The notes under the pieces were generated by a model. The model saw nothing but the letters and a program-made list of their open reading frames with translations. It was not told where the DNA came from and ran no database searches. Below are positions 1 to 6,793 of a stretch of 12,219 bases of DNA, piece by piece. Within the stretch, counting starts at the first letter, position 1, and every line of letters starts with the position of its first letter. This DNA comes from Micavibrio sp. UBA2020. Its GTDB lineage: Bacteria; Pseudomonadota; Alphaproteobacteria; Micavibrionales; UBA2020. A program made the translations under genes and the position numbers. The stretch is from contig DDBY01000148.1 of assembly GCA_002334985.1 (NCBI GenBank), positions 1 through 12,219 on the forward strand, written 5' to 3'.

Positions 1-257
1 TGCTCGCCCAGCCCTTCCTTTTGGCCGCCATGATTTTGCTGGCTGCGACATTTTCGCTACGCCCGCAAAGATTCGGGGGCACAGGGGTCATGATAGGCCT
101 TGGCGTGGGCGTTGGTTTCTTTATATTCTTCATGGAATCAATCCTTCAGGCTTTCGGCATATCACAGAAAATTCCTGTATATCTGGCGGCTTGGACACCC
201 GCTCTGGTCAGTCTGCTTATGGGGGCGACCGCCCTTTTGCATATGGAAGACGGCTAG
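1..257 (+). CDS. lptG: LPS export ABC transporter permease LptG, C-terminal part (5' end outside the window)
   Basis: The reading frame is open from the window edge (first whole codon at base 3) to TAG at 255-257, giving 84 visible residues. These match the C-terminus of LptG/YjgP-YjgQ permeases: an LAQPFLLAAMILLAATFSL stretch, a short basic loop with RFGGTG, a hydrophobic helix (GVGVGFFIFFMESI), the ISQKIPVYLAAWTPA segment, and a last membrane helix ending in HMEDG. In the family, LptG pairs with LptF and LptB2 in the inner membrane to extract lipopolysaccharide and pass it to LptC/LptA. Two membrane helices are visible. The next gene, mlaA, follows closely on the same strand but seems to have its own promoter. 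LptF is the main alternative; the AAWTPA and final ALLHMEDG pattern favours LptG. Confidence 0.88.
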   Translation, partial: LAQPFLLAAMILLAATFSLRPQRFGGTGVMIGLGVGVGFFIFFMESILQAFGISQKIPVYLAAWTPALVSLLMGATALLHMEDG

Positions 258-266
258 AGTTAAGAA

Positions 267-296
267 TTGAGTAATTATATACGGTTAGAGTATAAA
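267..296 (+). promoter_or_regulatory. Candidate sigma70-type promoter for mlaA
   Basis: TTGAGT at 267-272 and TATAAA at 291-296 are separated by 18 bases. A start of transcription near 303 would leave a short leader containing the AGAGAGA ribosome site (309-315). This placement argues against translation from the in-frame TTG at 267, because that TTG would be the -35 box itself. Read by eye only. Confidence 0.45.
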
Positions 297-320
297 AAAC
301 GGCCCCTTAGAGAGACCTTC

Positions 321-1112
321 ATGCCCTTTATGTCCCGCCCCAAGACCCAAATCGCCGCAAAAACATTCGCGATGCTGATGTGCGCCTTCCTGCTGACGGC
401 CACCACGGGCTGCACCAGCGCGAAAAGCGAAATGCACACCACGGCGGTCAATGACCCGCTGGAGCCGCTGAACCGCGGGGTTTTCGCGTTTAACAACGCC
501 CTCGACCGCGCGCTTATCGAACCGGCAGCCAAGGTTTATAACTTCCTCACCCCCGACTTCTTCCGCGCGGGCGTACAGAATTTTATGCGGAACCTTCGCA
601 CGCCGCTCATCGTTGCTAATAACGTGCTGCAAGGCGATTTCAAAGGCGCAGGCGTGGCTTCCGCCCGCTTTGTCATCAACACGGTCGGCGGTGTCGCCGG
701 TCTTTTTGATGTCGCAGGCGCAAACGGTATGCCGTTCGAGCCGGAAGATTTCGGCCAGACGCTGGCTGTTTGGGGTTTTGGCGAAGGTTTCTACCTTGTC
801 CTGCCCGTCATCGGCCCGTCGTCGCTGCGCGATACCGCAGGCCTTGCGGTTGATACTGTCGCGGACCCTGTGCGTCTTTACGCATTCAACCGCGATGAAG
901 AGTGGATTTACTACACGCGCGGCATCGTTGAAGGCCTCGATACGCGTGCAAGACTTGTGACAGCCGTGCGCGACATGCGCCGCAACAGCCTTGACTACTA
1001 CGCCGCTGTGCGCAGCGCGTACTCGCAAAAACGCCGCTCGCTGGTGCGCGACGTCAATCCGGACGCACCCAAGGCGCAGGCCGTACAGTACTATGACGAG
1101 GGTTGGGAATAA
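321..1112 (+). CDS. mlaA: MlaA (VacJ) family outer-membrane lipoprotein
   Basis: MlaA removes mislocalised phospholipids from the outer leaflet of the outer membrane and hands them to periplasmic MlaC. From ATG 321 the protein has 263 residues. It opens with a lipoprotein signal (basic start, hydrophobic MLMCAFLLTATTGC) with the acceptor Cys at residue 31; the lipobox TTGC is somewhat degenerate. Family marks follow: NDPLEPLNR at 44-52 with the FAFN helix, DFGQT at 143-147, and LVLPVIGPSSLRD at about 159-171. The C-terminal tail is rich in Arg and acidic residues. ATG 321 is preferred because AGAGAGA lies 5 bases upstream; ATG 330 is possible, and the longer TTG 267 frame is unlikely. mlaC follows 38 bases later, so the two are probably co-transcribed. 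Confidence 0.95.
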   Translation: MPFMSRPKTQIAAKTFAMLMCAFLLTATTGCTSAKSEMHTTAVNDPLEPLNRGVFAFNNALDRALIEPAAKVYNFLTPDFFRAGVQNFMRNLRTPLIVANNVLQGDFKGAGVASARFVINTVGGVAGLFDVAGANGMPFEPEDFGQTLAVWGFGEGFYLVLPVIGPSSLRDTAGLAVDTVADPVRLYAFNRDEEWIYYTRGIVEGLDTRARLVTAVRDMRRNSLDYYAAVRSAYSQKRRSLVRDVNPDAPKAQAVQYYDEGWE

Positions 1113-1150
1113 TCTCCCGTCCTCACGACGACCGAAAGGATATATCTGAT

Positions 1151-1762
1151 ATGACTATCACTCTTTCCCGCCGCCTGATGATTGTCGGTATGGCGCTGGC
1201 TCTGCTGCTGCCTGCTGGCGCCGCTATGGCCGACAAGCGCGACGATGCCGCCGTCGGCTTCGTGCAGAAAATGGGCGATATCGCCCTGACCGAACTGACA
1301 GGAAAAAACATCAGCGGCAAAGAGCGCGAAGGGCGCGTGCGCGAACTGCTGCGCAAGAACTTCGACGTCAACGCCATCGGCCGCTTCGCCCTTGGCAAGC
1401 ACTGGAACACCGCGACCGAAGCGCAGCGCAAAGAATACCTGTCGCTGTTCGAAGACATGATTGTGCGCACCTATGCCCAGCGTTTCGGTGAATATGCGGG
1501 CCAGCAATTCAATGTCAAAAGCGCAAAAGCGATTTCGGAACGCGATAGCATCGTAAACAGTCAGGTCGTGCAAAAAGACGGCCCGCCCGTGGCCGTTGAC
1601 TGGCGCGTGCGTAACAATGCCGGCAACCTGAAAGTCATCGACGTGTTCATCGAAAACGTCAGCATGGCCATCACCCAGCGCAGCGATTTCGACGCCGTCA
1701 TCCAGCGCGGCGGCGGCAAGGTCGAGGCGCTGCTCGAAAGCCTGCGCCAGCGTAAAAAATAA
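1151..1762 (+). CDS. mlaC: MlaC family periplasmic phospholipid-binding protein
   Basis: MlaC (Ttg2D; toluene-tolerance family) shuttles phospholipid between MlaA at the outer membrane and the MlaFEDB ABC transporter in the inner membrane. The 203-residue protein starts with a Sec signal (SRR, then a hydrophobic LMIVGMALALLLPAG core) and a likely AMA/D cleavage after residue 27. The mature part has typical family features: the N-terminal VGFVQKMGDIALTEL helix, FDVNAIGRFALGKHW, and the late region with VDWRV, KVIDVFIENVSMA and the FDAVIQ helix. AAAGGA at 1135-1140 lies 10 bases before ATG 1151, which decides against the in-frame TTG at 1103 inside mlaA. mlaE, mlaF and mlaD are not in the window, so the rest of the pathway must be encoded elsewhere. 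Confidence 0.94.
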   Translation: MTITLSRRLMIVGMALALLLPAGAAMADKRDDAAVGFVQKMGDIALTELTGKNISGKEREGRVRELLRKNFDVNAIGRFALGKHWNTATEAQRKEYLSLFEDMIVRTYAQRFGEYAGQQFNVKSAKAISERDSIVNSQVVQKDGPPVAVDWRVRNNAGNLKVIDVFIENVSMAITQRSDFDAVIQRGGGKVEALLESLRQRKK

Positions 1763-1781
1763 GGGCGCAAAAGCCCGAAAC

Positions 1782-1812
1782 AAAAAACCCGCCGTTATCC
1801 GGCGGGTTTTTT
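1782..1812. terminator. Bidirectional intrinsic terminator between mlaC and the DUF2798 gene
   Basis: A perfect stem CCCGCCG (1788-1794) / CGGCGGG (1800-1806) encloses the five-base loop TTATC. It is flanked by six A on the left and six T on the right, so it can terminate transcription from either side. It lies between two convergent genes. A near-copy in the opposite orientation occurs at 5339-5369. Confidence 0.93.
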
Positions 1813-1840
1813 GTTGGTCTGATTTTCTGCGCCTCGCTGA

Positions 1841-2128
1841 TTACGGCGCAGGCGCCACAATCTGCGCGACAATGCGGCGCACCAGCGGCAAAATCAAAAG
1901 CAGCACCGGAAAGGCAATCACCCACGACAACGCCCAGCTGTGCATCCAGCTGGAAACAAACCCCGCCGCAAATCCCATGTGCGTGAAGGTGCTGATGCCC
2001 GAAACAAGGCAACTCATGATAAGCGACAGCACCATCGGGAACACAAAAGACATGTAACGGTGGGGCAGCTTGCGCAGGCGAAACCCTGCGCAGCCCTCTT
2101 CGCCCGTATGCTTCAAACAGCCGCTCAC
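1841..2128 (-). CDS. DUF2798 family small membrane protein
   Basis: This 95-residue protein resembles DUF2798 proteins, a family of unknown function with two membrane helices. Visible marks are RKLPHRY (19-25) just before helix 1 (about 26-46, with SCLVSGIST), a linker ending in SWMHSW, helix 2 (about 66-82, with AFPVLLLILPLVRR), and a short AP-rich end. The start is GTG at 2126-2128, overlapping the ettA TGA in the four-base string GTGA, which suggests translational coupling. A later ATG (residue 26) would cut into the first helix and lose the conserved LPHRY, so it is less likely. Its downstream terminator is shared with mlaC. Confidence 0.75.
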   Translation of the reverse strand: MSGCLKHTGEEGCAGFRLRKLPHRYMSFVFPMVLSLIMSCLVSGISTFTHMGFAAGFVSSWMHSWALSWVIAFPVLLLILPLVRRIVAQIVAPAP

Positions 2129-3807
2129 GATGCGCGGCGCAGGGGTTTGTATTTGATACGGTGCGGGGTTTCGGCATCTTCGCCAAAGCGCTTCTTGCGG
2201 TCTTTTTCGTAGTCTTCGTAGTTACCTTCGAAGAACACAACCTGGCTGTCGCCTTCGAACGCCAGAATATGCGTTGCAAGGCGGTCAAGGAACCAGCGGT
2301 CGTGCGAGATAACAACCGCGCAGCCCGCGTAGTTTTCCAGCGCATCTTCAAGAGCGCCCAGCGTTTCGGTATCAAGGTCGTTGGTCGGCTCGTCAAGCAG
2401 CAAAAGGTTGGCGGGCGTTTTCATCATACGCGCCATGTGCACGCGGTTACGCTCGCCGCCCGACAGCACGCCGACTTTTTTCTGCTGGTCGGGACCGCGG
2501 AAACCGAAGGAGCCGCAATACGCGCGGCTCGGCATTTCGCGTTTGCCGAGGGCAAGGATGTCGTTGCCTTCGGAGATTTCTTCCCACACCGTCTTGTTGG
2601 CATCCAGCGCATCGCGGCTTTGGTTCACATAGCCCATGATAACGCTGTCGCCGACGGTGACTTTGCCGCCATCGGGCGTTTCTTCGCCCGTCATCATACG
2701 GAACAGCGTGGTTTTACCCGCACCGTTCGGCCCGATAACGCCGACGATACCGCCCGGCGGCAGCTTGAAGCTGAGGTTTTCAATCAAAAGGCGGTCGTCA
2801 TAGCCTTTGGATACGTTTTCGAATTCAACCACGTTCTGGCCCAGGCGCGGCGGCACAGGAATAACGATTTGCGCCGTGCGGGTTTTTTCGAATTTCTGGC
2901 TTTCTGCCAGCAAATCTTCGTAGGCCGTGATACGCGCCTTGGATTTCGCCTGACGCGCCTTGGGCGATTGGCGTACCCATTCCAGTTCGCGCGTGAGGGA
3001 TTTTTCGCGGGCTTCCTGCTCGCGCCCTTCCTGTGCAAGGCGTTTGGATTTGTTGTCGAGATATTCGGTATAGTTGCCCTCGTAGGGGATGCCGCGGCCG
3101 CGGTCGAGTTCCAAAATCCAGCCGGTCACGTTATCAAGGAAGTAGCGGTCGTGCGTGACCATGACAACAGTGCCTTTGTAGTCCAGCAGGTGACGCTGCA
3201 GCCAGGCAACGGATTCCGCATCCAGGTGGTTGGTCGGCTCGTCAAGCAAAAGCAGGTCAGGCTTTTCCAGCAAAAGGCGGCACAGCGCCACGCGGCGTTT
3301 TTCACCGCCCGACAGGTTGGTGACAGCGGAATCCGCGGGCGGGCAACGCAGCGCGTCCATGGCGATTTCAATCGTGCGCTCGAGGTTCCAGCCGTCAGCC
3401 GCATCAATGATTTCCTGCAGTTCCGCCTGACGCGCCATCAGGGCGTCAAAATCGGCGTCTTCTTCGGCGAATTTCGCGCTGATGGCATCAAATTCATCGC
3501 GTGCGGCTTTTACTTCACCGAGCGCCTGCATCACGTTTTCCATGACGGTCTTGCTGGCATCCAGCTGCGGTTCCTGCGGCAGATAACCCACGCGCGCACC
3601 CTCGGCCGACCAAGCTTCGCCCTGAAAATCTTTTTCAAGACCGGCCATGATTTTCAGCAGCGTCGATTTACCCGAGCCGTTCGGCCCCAGAACCCCGATT
3701 TTCACCCCGGGCAGGAAGCTCAGGTAAATATTCTCCAGCACCTTTTTCCCGCCCTGATAGGTCTTGGACAGGTCTTTCATCACATAAACGTACTGGTAAG
3801 ATGCCAT
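2125..3807 (-). CDS. ettA: Energy-dependent translational throttle protein EttA (ABC-F ATPase)
   Basis: EttA is a soluble ABC-F protein that binds the ribosomal E site and gates the first steps of elongation according to ATP/ADP level. The 560 residues hold two ATPase domains. Domain 1 has Walker A GPNGSGKST (41-49), signature LSGGE (165-169), Walker B LLLLDEPTNHLD (185-196) and switch His in THDRY. Domain 2 has GPNGAGKTT (359-367), LSGGE (448-452), LLLLDEPTNDLD (468-479) and SHDRW (501-505). A charged linker (about 250-310) separates them. The length and the C-terminal HRIKYKPL match EttA rather than Uup or the resistance ABC-F proteins. No membrane segments are present. AAAGGA lies 10 bases upstream of ATG 3807. 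The coupled downstream gene encodes the DUF2798 protein. No catalytic residue is missing. Confidence 0.96.
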   Translation of the reverse strand: MASYQYVYVMKDLSKTYQGGKKVLENIYLSFLPGVKIGVLGPNGSGKSTLLKIMAGLEKDFQGEAWSAEGARVGYLPQEPQLDASKTVMENVMQALGEVKAARDEFDAISAKFAEEDADFDALMARQAELQEIIDAADGWNLERTIEIAMDALRCPPADSAVTNLSGGEKRRVALCRLLLEKPDLLLLDEPTNHLDAESVAWLQRHLLDYKGTVVMVTHDRYFLDNVTGWILELDRGRGIPYEGNYTEYLDNKSKRLAQEGREQEAREKSLTRELEWVRQSPKARQAKSKARITAYEDLLAESQKFEKTRTAQIVIPVPPRLGQNVVEFENVSKGYDDRLLIENLSFKLPPGGIVGVIGPNGAGKTTLFRMMTGEETPDGGKVTVGDSVIMGYVNQSRDALDANKTVWEEISEGNDILALGKREMPSRAYCGSFGFRGPDQQKKVGVLSGGERNRVHMARMMKTPANLLLLDEPTNDLDTETLGALEDALENYAGCAVVISHDRWFLDRLATHILAFEGDSQVVFFEGNYEDYEKDRKKRFGEDAETPHRIKYKPLRRAS

Positions 3808-3873
3808 GATATTGATTTCCTTTAACTTTACGCCCCCGACACGCGCGGAGATTCCCGTATGATTTGCGGGCAG

Positions 3874-3902
3874 ACCATAGCATATCGCGCGCGGATACGC
3901 AA
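3874..3902 (-). promoter_or_regulatory. Weak candidate promoter for ettA
   Basis: Read on the minus strand, TTGCGT (complement of 3897-3902) and TATGGT (complement of 3874-3879) are 17 bases apart, with a predicted leader of about 60 bases ahead of ettA. Both boxes are imperfect, so this is only a suggestion. Confidence 0.28.
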
Positions 3903-3911
3903 AACGGGGGC

Positions 3912-3940
3912 TTTACATCCCGCCGCTCCGGTTTTATGAA
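3912..3940 (+). promoter_or_regulatory. Candidate sigma70-type promoter for the 444-residue unknown gene
   Basis: TTTACA at 3912-3917 and TATGAA at 3935-3940 have the ideal 17-base spacing. The leader would be about 35 bases and carries AAGGA at 3969-3973, eight bases before ATG 3982. It diverges from the weak ettA candidate, and the two -35 boxes lie about 10 bases apart. Confidence 0.45.
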
Positions 3941-3981
3941 TATAGAAAATCAAAAAAGCAGACGGACAAAAGGATAAAACC

Positions 3982-5316
3982 ATGGCCAAGCAACGAAACG
4001 GCTCTGCCCTCTTCGCCCTTGAAGGCCGCGCGCTTGATGCCGCGAAGCGCCTTGAGCAGGAATTGCGCAAGGAGTTGGAAACCGTCCCCGTTTTGCAATC
4101 CGGCAACATGGCCGATATCGGCGACAGCTGGGATGCGATGTACAAGGGCTTCCTCGCGCGCATGGAAAAAGAAGCGCCGGAGGTGCTGGAACTGACCGGC
4201 CTCAAAGCCCCCGCCACGCAGGTTTTCAAAGGCGTGCAAACCTTGCCCCGCGCCTATGTCGAATATCCGGCGATTTTCACATCGCCCGAGAAAGAGCCGC
4301 GCTATTTCATGTACGCCCCCATCGATTACAAGGGCGAACACTTCACGCCGGCAGATTCCAAACCCGTCACGGGCAAAGCTGCGGCGGCTGTCGATAACCT
4401 GCTGTTTGCGGGCGGGTGGCTTGGCAATGCCCCTATCGTTTCGGTGAAAAAGGAAGGCGTCGCCACGCCCGCCGATTACGTCGCTCCCACGCAAAGCGAA
4501 CTGCGCAAGGCGTTTTCCTACGCGCCCAACGACCGCGTTTGCTTTTTGCCGGGCGGCCGCAGCCTTGAGGCTGTCAACGATTACCGCGCGCGCACCAAAG
4601 AGTGGGAGCGCTTGATTAAAGAAGCCTGCCGCGGCATCGAAGAAGAAACGGCGAAACAAAAACCTGCCATTCTTGCAAACCTGCCCGCAGGCGAAGATGT
4701 GCGCATCAGCTGCACATACAGCTACAGTTCCGGCGGCGGCGACAAGGCGCAGCTGCTTCTGTCCATTCGCCGCGAAGGCAAGGACAGCATGTGGAACGCG
4801 GGCAAGACCGTGGATGTGCCCGAAAGCACCGCCTATAACATCAAACGCCGCGAAGGCGGTGAATATATCGTCACGCCGCGCAAGAATACCGAAGAGGGCA
4901 AAAAAATCGCTGCGCTGATAGACGCCATTCCGCTGACGCCGGGGCTGCGCGACTATCCCGAACTTCATGCGAATTACAAAATTAAAAAAGACCAGATAGG
5001 CCAAATGCTGGGCGTCAACGGCACCGTGCCGCAGGTGACCGATGCGGGTGGTTATACGGTTCTTCTTTACAACGCTGCACCCTCGTCGAAGAAAAAATCC
5101 TTCTGCCCGCCGGGTGCCATCCCGCTGCCGGCCGAAGCGTATGAATGGCTGAAATCGAACGATGGCGACCGCAATATGCGCGTGACCGCCCCGCCGATGC
5201 CCAAGGAAATCGCGGATATTCTGGCGGCCACGCATGCCGCTGAAGTACAAAAAGACGTTGGCGTGCCGCGCATCGGCGCCGTCAAACGCCGCAAGGGCGG
5301 AAAAGATTTGGGCTGA
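3982..5316 (+). CDS. Hypothetical protein of 444 residues, family not recognised
   Basis: I do not recognise this protein. It has no signal peptide or membrane helix and is rich in Lys, Arg and Glu, so it is probably cytoplasmic. An N-terminal charged helix (about 8-35) is followed by a mixed region with many short predicted strands. A second charged helix at about 203-227 begins a second half that loosely echoes the first. GEHFTP...GKAAAAVD (118-138) resembles GEYIVTP...GKKIAALID (293-314), and a Cys followed closely by Pro-Gly occurs at 187-191 and again at 375-378. The tail is basic (KRRKGGKDLG). A good ribosome site, AAGGA, precedes ATG 3982. It stands alone between its own promoter and a strong terminator, and its base composition is like that of its neighbours, so recent transfer is not evident. 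Confidence 0.85.
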   Translation: MAKQRNGSALFALEGRALDAAKRLEQELRKELETVPVLQSGNMADIGDSWDAMYKGFLARMEKEAPEVLELTGLKAPATQVFKGVQTLPRAYVEYPAIFTSPEKEPRYFMYAPIDYKGEHFTPADSKPVTGKAAAAVDNLLFAGGWLGNAPIVSVKKEGVATPADYVAPTQSELRKAFSYAPNDRVCFLPGGRSLEAVNDYRARTKEWERLIKEACRGIEEETAKQKPAILANLPAGEDVRISCTYSYSSGGGDKAQLLLSIRREGKDSMWNAGKTVDVPESTAYNIKRREGGEYIVTPRKNTEEGKKIAALIDAIPLTPGLRDYPELHANYKIKKDQIGQMLGVNGTVPQVTDAGGYTVLLYNAAPSSKKKSFCPPGAIPLPAEAYEWLKSNDGDRNMRVTAPPMPKEIADILAATHAAEVQKDVGVPRIGAVKRRKGGKDLG

Positions 5317-5338
5317 CGCAAGCCCTACCGCACATAAT

Positions 5339-5369
5339 AAAAAAGCCGCCGGATAACGGCGGCTTTTTT
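5339..5369. terminator. Bidirectional intrinsic terminator between the unknown gene and the small membrane gene
   Basis: Stem GCCGCCG (5345-5351) / CGGCGGC (5357-5363), loop GATAA, flanked by six A and six T. It separates two convergent genes. Read on the minus strand it equals the terminator at 1782-1812 except for one exchanged base pair at the foot of the stem. Confidence 0.93.
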
Positions 5370-5389
5370 ATTACCCAGCGACCCTGCGC

Positions 5390-5800
5390 TTATCTAAAGA
5401 CAAACGCAAACATCAAAACGGTAAAGACAGCGCCCGCGCCGCCCACGATTTTGTCGTTGCTGCGTATCCATTCGATACTGCCGGAAATTTCTTCGAGCAC
5501 GGCGCCGTTCAGCTTGTCGCGGTATTTTTCAACCAGCTTGTCAAAGCAAAACGGCAGCGCCATCACTATAATCAAAATATCGGCCAGCATGCGCACGACC
5601 ATGTAATCGACCAGATAAACCTGAATGGGTGTGATAACGGCATCGACAGCACCGTAAATCGCCCCGCCGACGCCCAGATATTTCATGTTGTCGAACAAAA
5701 AGGCCACGGCCTTTTCAAGAAACGGCGGTTTCTTGGGAATGGATTTGCTGATGTAAATCAGCGTGAAGGCGCCAAGAAGCAAAAGCGTGATAATACCCAT
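5390..5800 (-). CDS. Hypothetical small integral membrane protein
   Basis: The family is not recognised. From ATG 5800 the protein has 136 residues. It starts with a hydrophobic helix (2-18, GIITLLLLGAFTLIYI), then a Pro/Lys-rich loop (SIPKKPPF), two further hydrophobic stretches (about 43-60 and 66-85), a charged amphipathic region (DKLVEKYRDKLNGAVLEEI) and a last helix (about 117-135) ending FAFVFR. That gives about four membrane segments and an inner-membrane location. The start is chosen because AGAGGA sits about seven bases before it; the longer frame from 5884 adds an Arg-rich, low-complexity stretch that runs through the palindrome and the candidate promoter. It may be transcribed alone or partly by read-through from the sirB1 operon. 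Confidence 0.75.
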   Translation of the reverse strand: MGIITLLLLGAFTLIYISKSIPKKPPFLEKAVAFLFDNMKYLGVGGAIYGAVDAVITPIQVYLVDYMVVRMLADILIIVMALPFCFDKLVEKYRDKLNGAVLEEISGSIEWIRSNDKIVGGAGAVFTVLMFAFVFR

Positions 5801-5821
5801 GGAAAATCCTCTGACTGATAA

Positions 5822-5837
5822 GGCCGCAGCTGCGGCC
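5822..5837. repeat. Perfect 16-bp palindrome upstream of the small membrane gene
   Basis: GGCCGCAGCTGCGGCC is a perfect inverted repeat lying between the candidate promoter (5845-5872) and the ribosome site of the gene starting at 5800. It could be an operator, or a leader hairpin with an AGCT loop. The bases after it on the minus strand (TTATCAG) are not a U-tract, so it is not a good terminator. Confidence 0.6.
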
Positions 5838-5844
5838 GTCTTCA

Positions 5845-5872
5845 AGCATAATCCATCGCTAGGTAAAGGCAA
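5845..5872 (-). promoter_or_regulatory. Candidate promoter for the small membrane gene
   Basis: On the minus strand, TTGCCT (complement of 5867-5872) and TATGCT (complement of 5845-5850) are 16 bases apart. Transcription would start close to the edge of the 16-bp palindrome at 5822-5837, followed by AGAGGA and ATG 5800. Confidence 0.38.
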
Positions 5873-5905
5873 GCGCCGCCGCAAAAGGGCGGGCGTTCAA
5901 AAACA

Positions 5906-6793
5906 TCAATCCGGCATCAGGCGGATTTGCTGCAATATGCCCTGTGCCTGCTGGCGGTCACGGGCGTCAGGGGCGCGGGCGATATAGTCTTCGATAGCCT
6001 TGATGGCCTGCCCTTTTTGCCCCAATTTGGCATAAAGAACACCCTTGTCGAAAAGGGCGCGGTATTCGGCGGGGGCGAGCGCCTCCATGGCCTCCACCAC
6101 AATAACAGCCTGCGCGTAGTCTTCCTGCTCGATAAGCCGCTTCTTAAGGTTGTTTTGCAGCCGTATCAGGATATCGCTGTTCGATACCGGCAAATAAAAT
6201 TCATGCGACAGTTCCGCCTTCTCGCCCGCGATGGATTTCAACAAAAGCCGCAGCGCCGCAGCGTCCATTTCCGCCCCGCCGCGGAACGGGTCGGCAATCA
6301 GACGCTCCCCGTCCATTTCCAGCCGCACCAGAAAGTGCCCGGGGAAATTCAGCCCGTCGATTTGCCAGCCGCAACCGCGCGCCGCGACGATATATAAAAG
6401 GCCGAGCGCCACAGGCAGCCCGCGCCTGCGTTCAATCACGCGTATCAGGCTGGCGTTCTGGATGTCATCATAGCTTTCGGCATCACCCGCATAGCCTTGC
6501 TGTTCATGCAGCACGCGGCGCAGGCAGGCAAGGCGCAGGGCGGCGCTGTCTTTTTCGCCTGCCTTGACGCGCAGCGCATGTTCTTCGGTTGTTTGTTCGC
6601 CCAGTTTGCGCAAGTGATGGCGGTATCGCTCCGGCCGCACACCGGGTAAAAACAAAAGCGCCAGCGCAAGTGCGGCTTCGCCCACGTCTATATCTACATC
6701 GGCAAGCGTGCCTGCGTAGCGCACATATTGAAACGCTTCGTCGGGCGTTTCAAAAACGTGCAGCTGTTCGTCGGCTGTGTCGTCCTCTCTCAA
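5906..6793 (-). CDS. SirB1 family protein (transglutaminase-like domain with C-terminal TPR)
   Basis: The protein has 295 residues and belongs to the SirB1/YchA group, whose biochemical role is not established. The N-terminal third is helical. The transglutaminase-like core holds YDDIQNASL with RRRGLPVALGLLYIVAARG (108-139), NFPGHFLVR with His153 (149-157) and IADPFRGG with Asp168 (166-173). Family members generally lack a proven transglutaminase activity. The C-terminus (about 224-277) has a TPR-like helix pair (EDYAQAVIVVEAM..., FDKGVLYAKLGQKGQAIKAIEDYI). The start is TTG at 6791-6793, whose TTGA overlaps the TGA of the BON gene, implying coupled translation; no in-frame ATG exists near the beginning. 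It is the last gene of the rsmI operon. Confidence 0.88.
   Translation of the reverse strand: MREDDTADEQLHVFETPDEAFQYVRYAGTLADVDIDVGEAALALALLFLPGVRPERYRHHLRKLGEQTTEEHALRVKAGEKDSAALRLACLRRVLHEQQGYAGDAESYDDIQNASLIRVIERRRGLPVALGLLYIVAARGCGWQIDGLNFPGHFLVRLEMDGERLIADPFRGGAEMDAAALRLLLKSIAGEKAELSHEFYLPVSNSDILIRLQNNLKKRLIEQEDYAQAVIVVEAMEALAPAEYRALFDKGVLYAKLGQKGQAIKAIEDYIARAPDARDRQQAQGILQQIRLMPD

Noticed and set aside
2161..3825. 554-residue open frame on the + strand opposite ettA
   Set aside because: It mirrors the whole of ettA, which has every ABC-F motif. The antisense product is Phe/Val/Ala/Arg-rich with no recognisable domain, a typical shadow in GC-rich DNA.
3934..5250. 438-residue open frame on the - strand opposite the 444-residue unknown gene
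   Set aside because: I compared both strands because neither product is familiar. The + strand has a promoter, AAGGA site, ATG and a terminator directly after the stop. The - strand product is Phe/Arg/Ala-rich and its start lies inside the + gene without a ribosome site.
5873..5905. GC-rich imperfect hairpin after the SirB1-like gene as a terminator
   Set aside because: The arms pair only with a bulge, and on the minus strand it is followed by CTTGCC, not a T-run.
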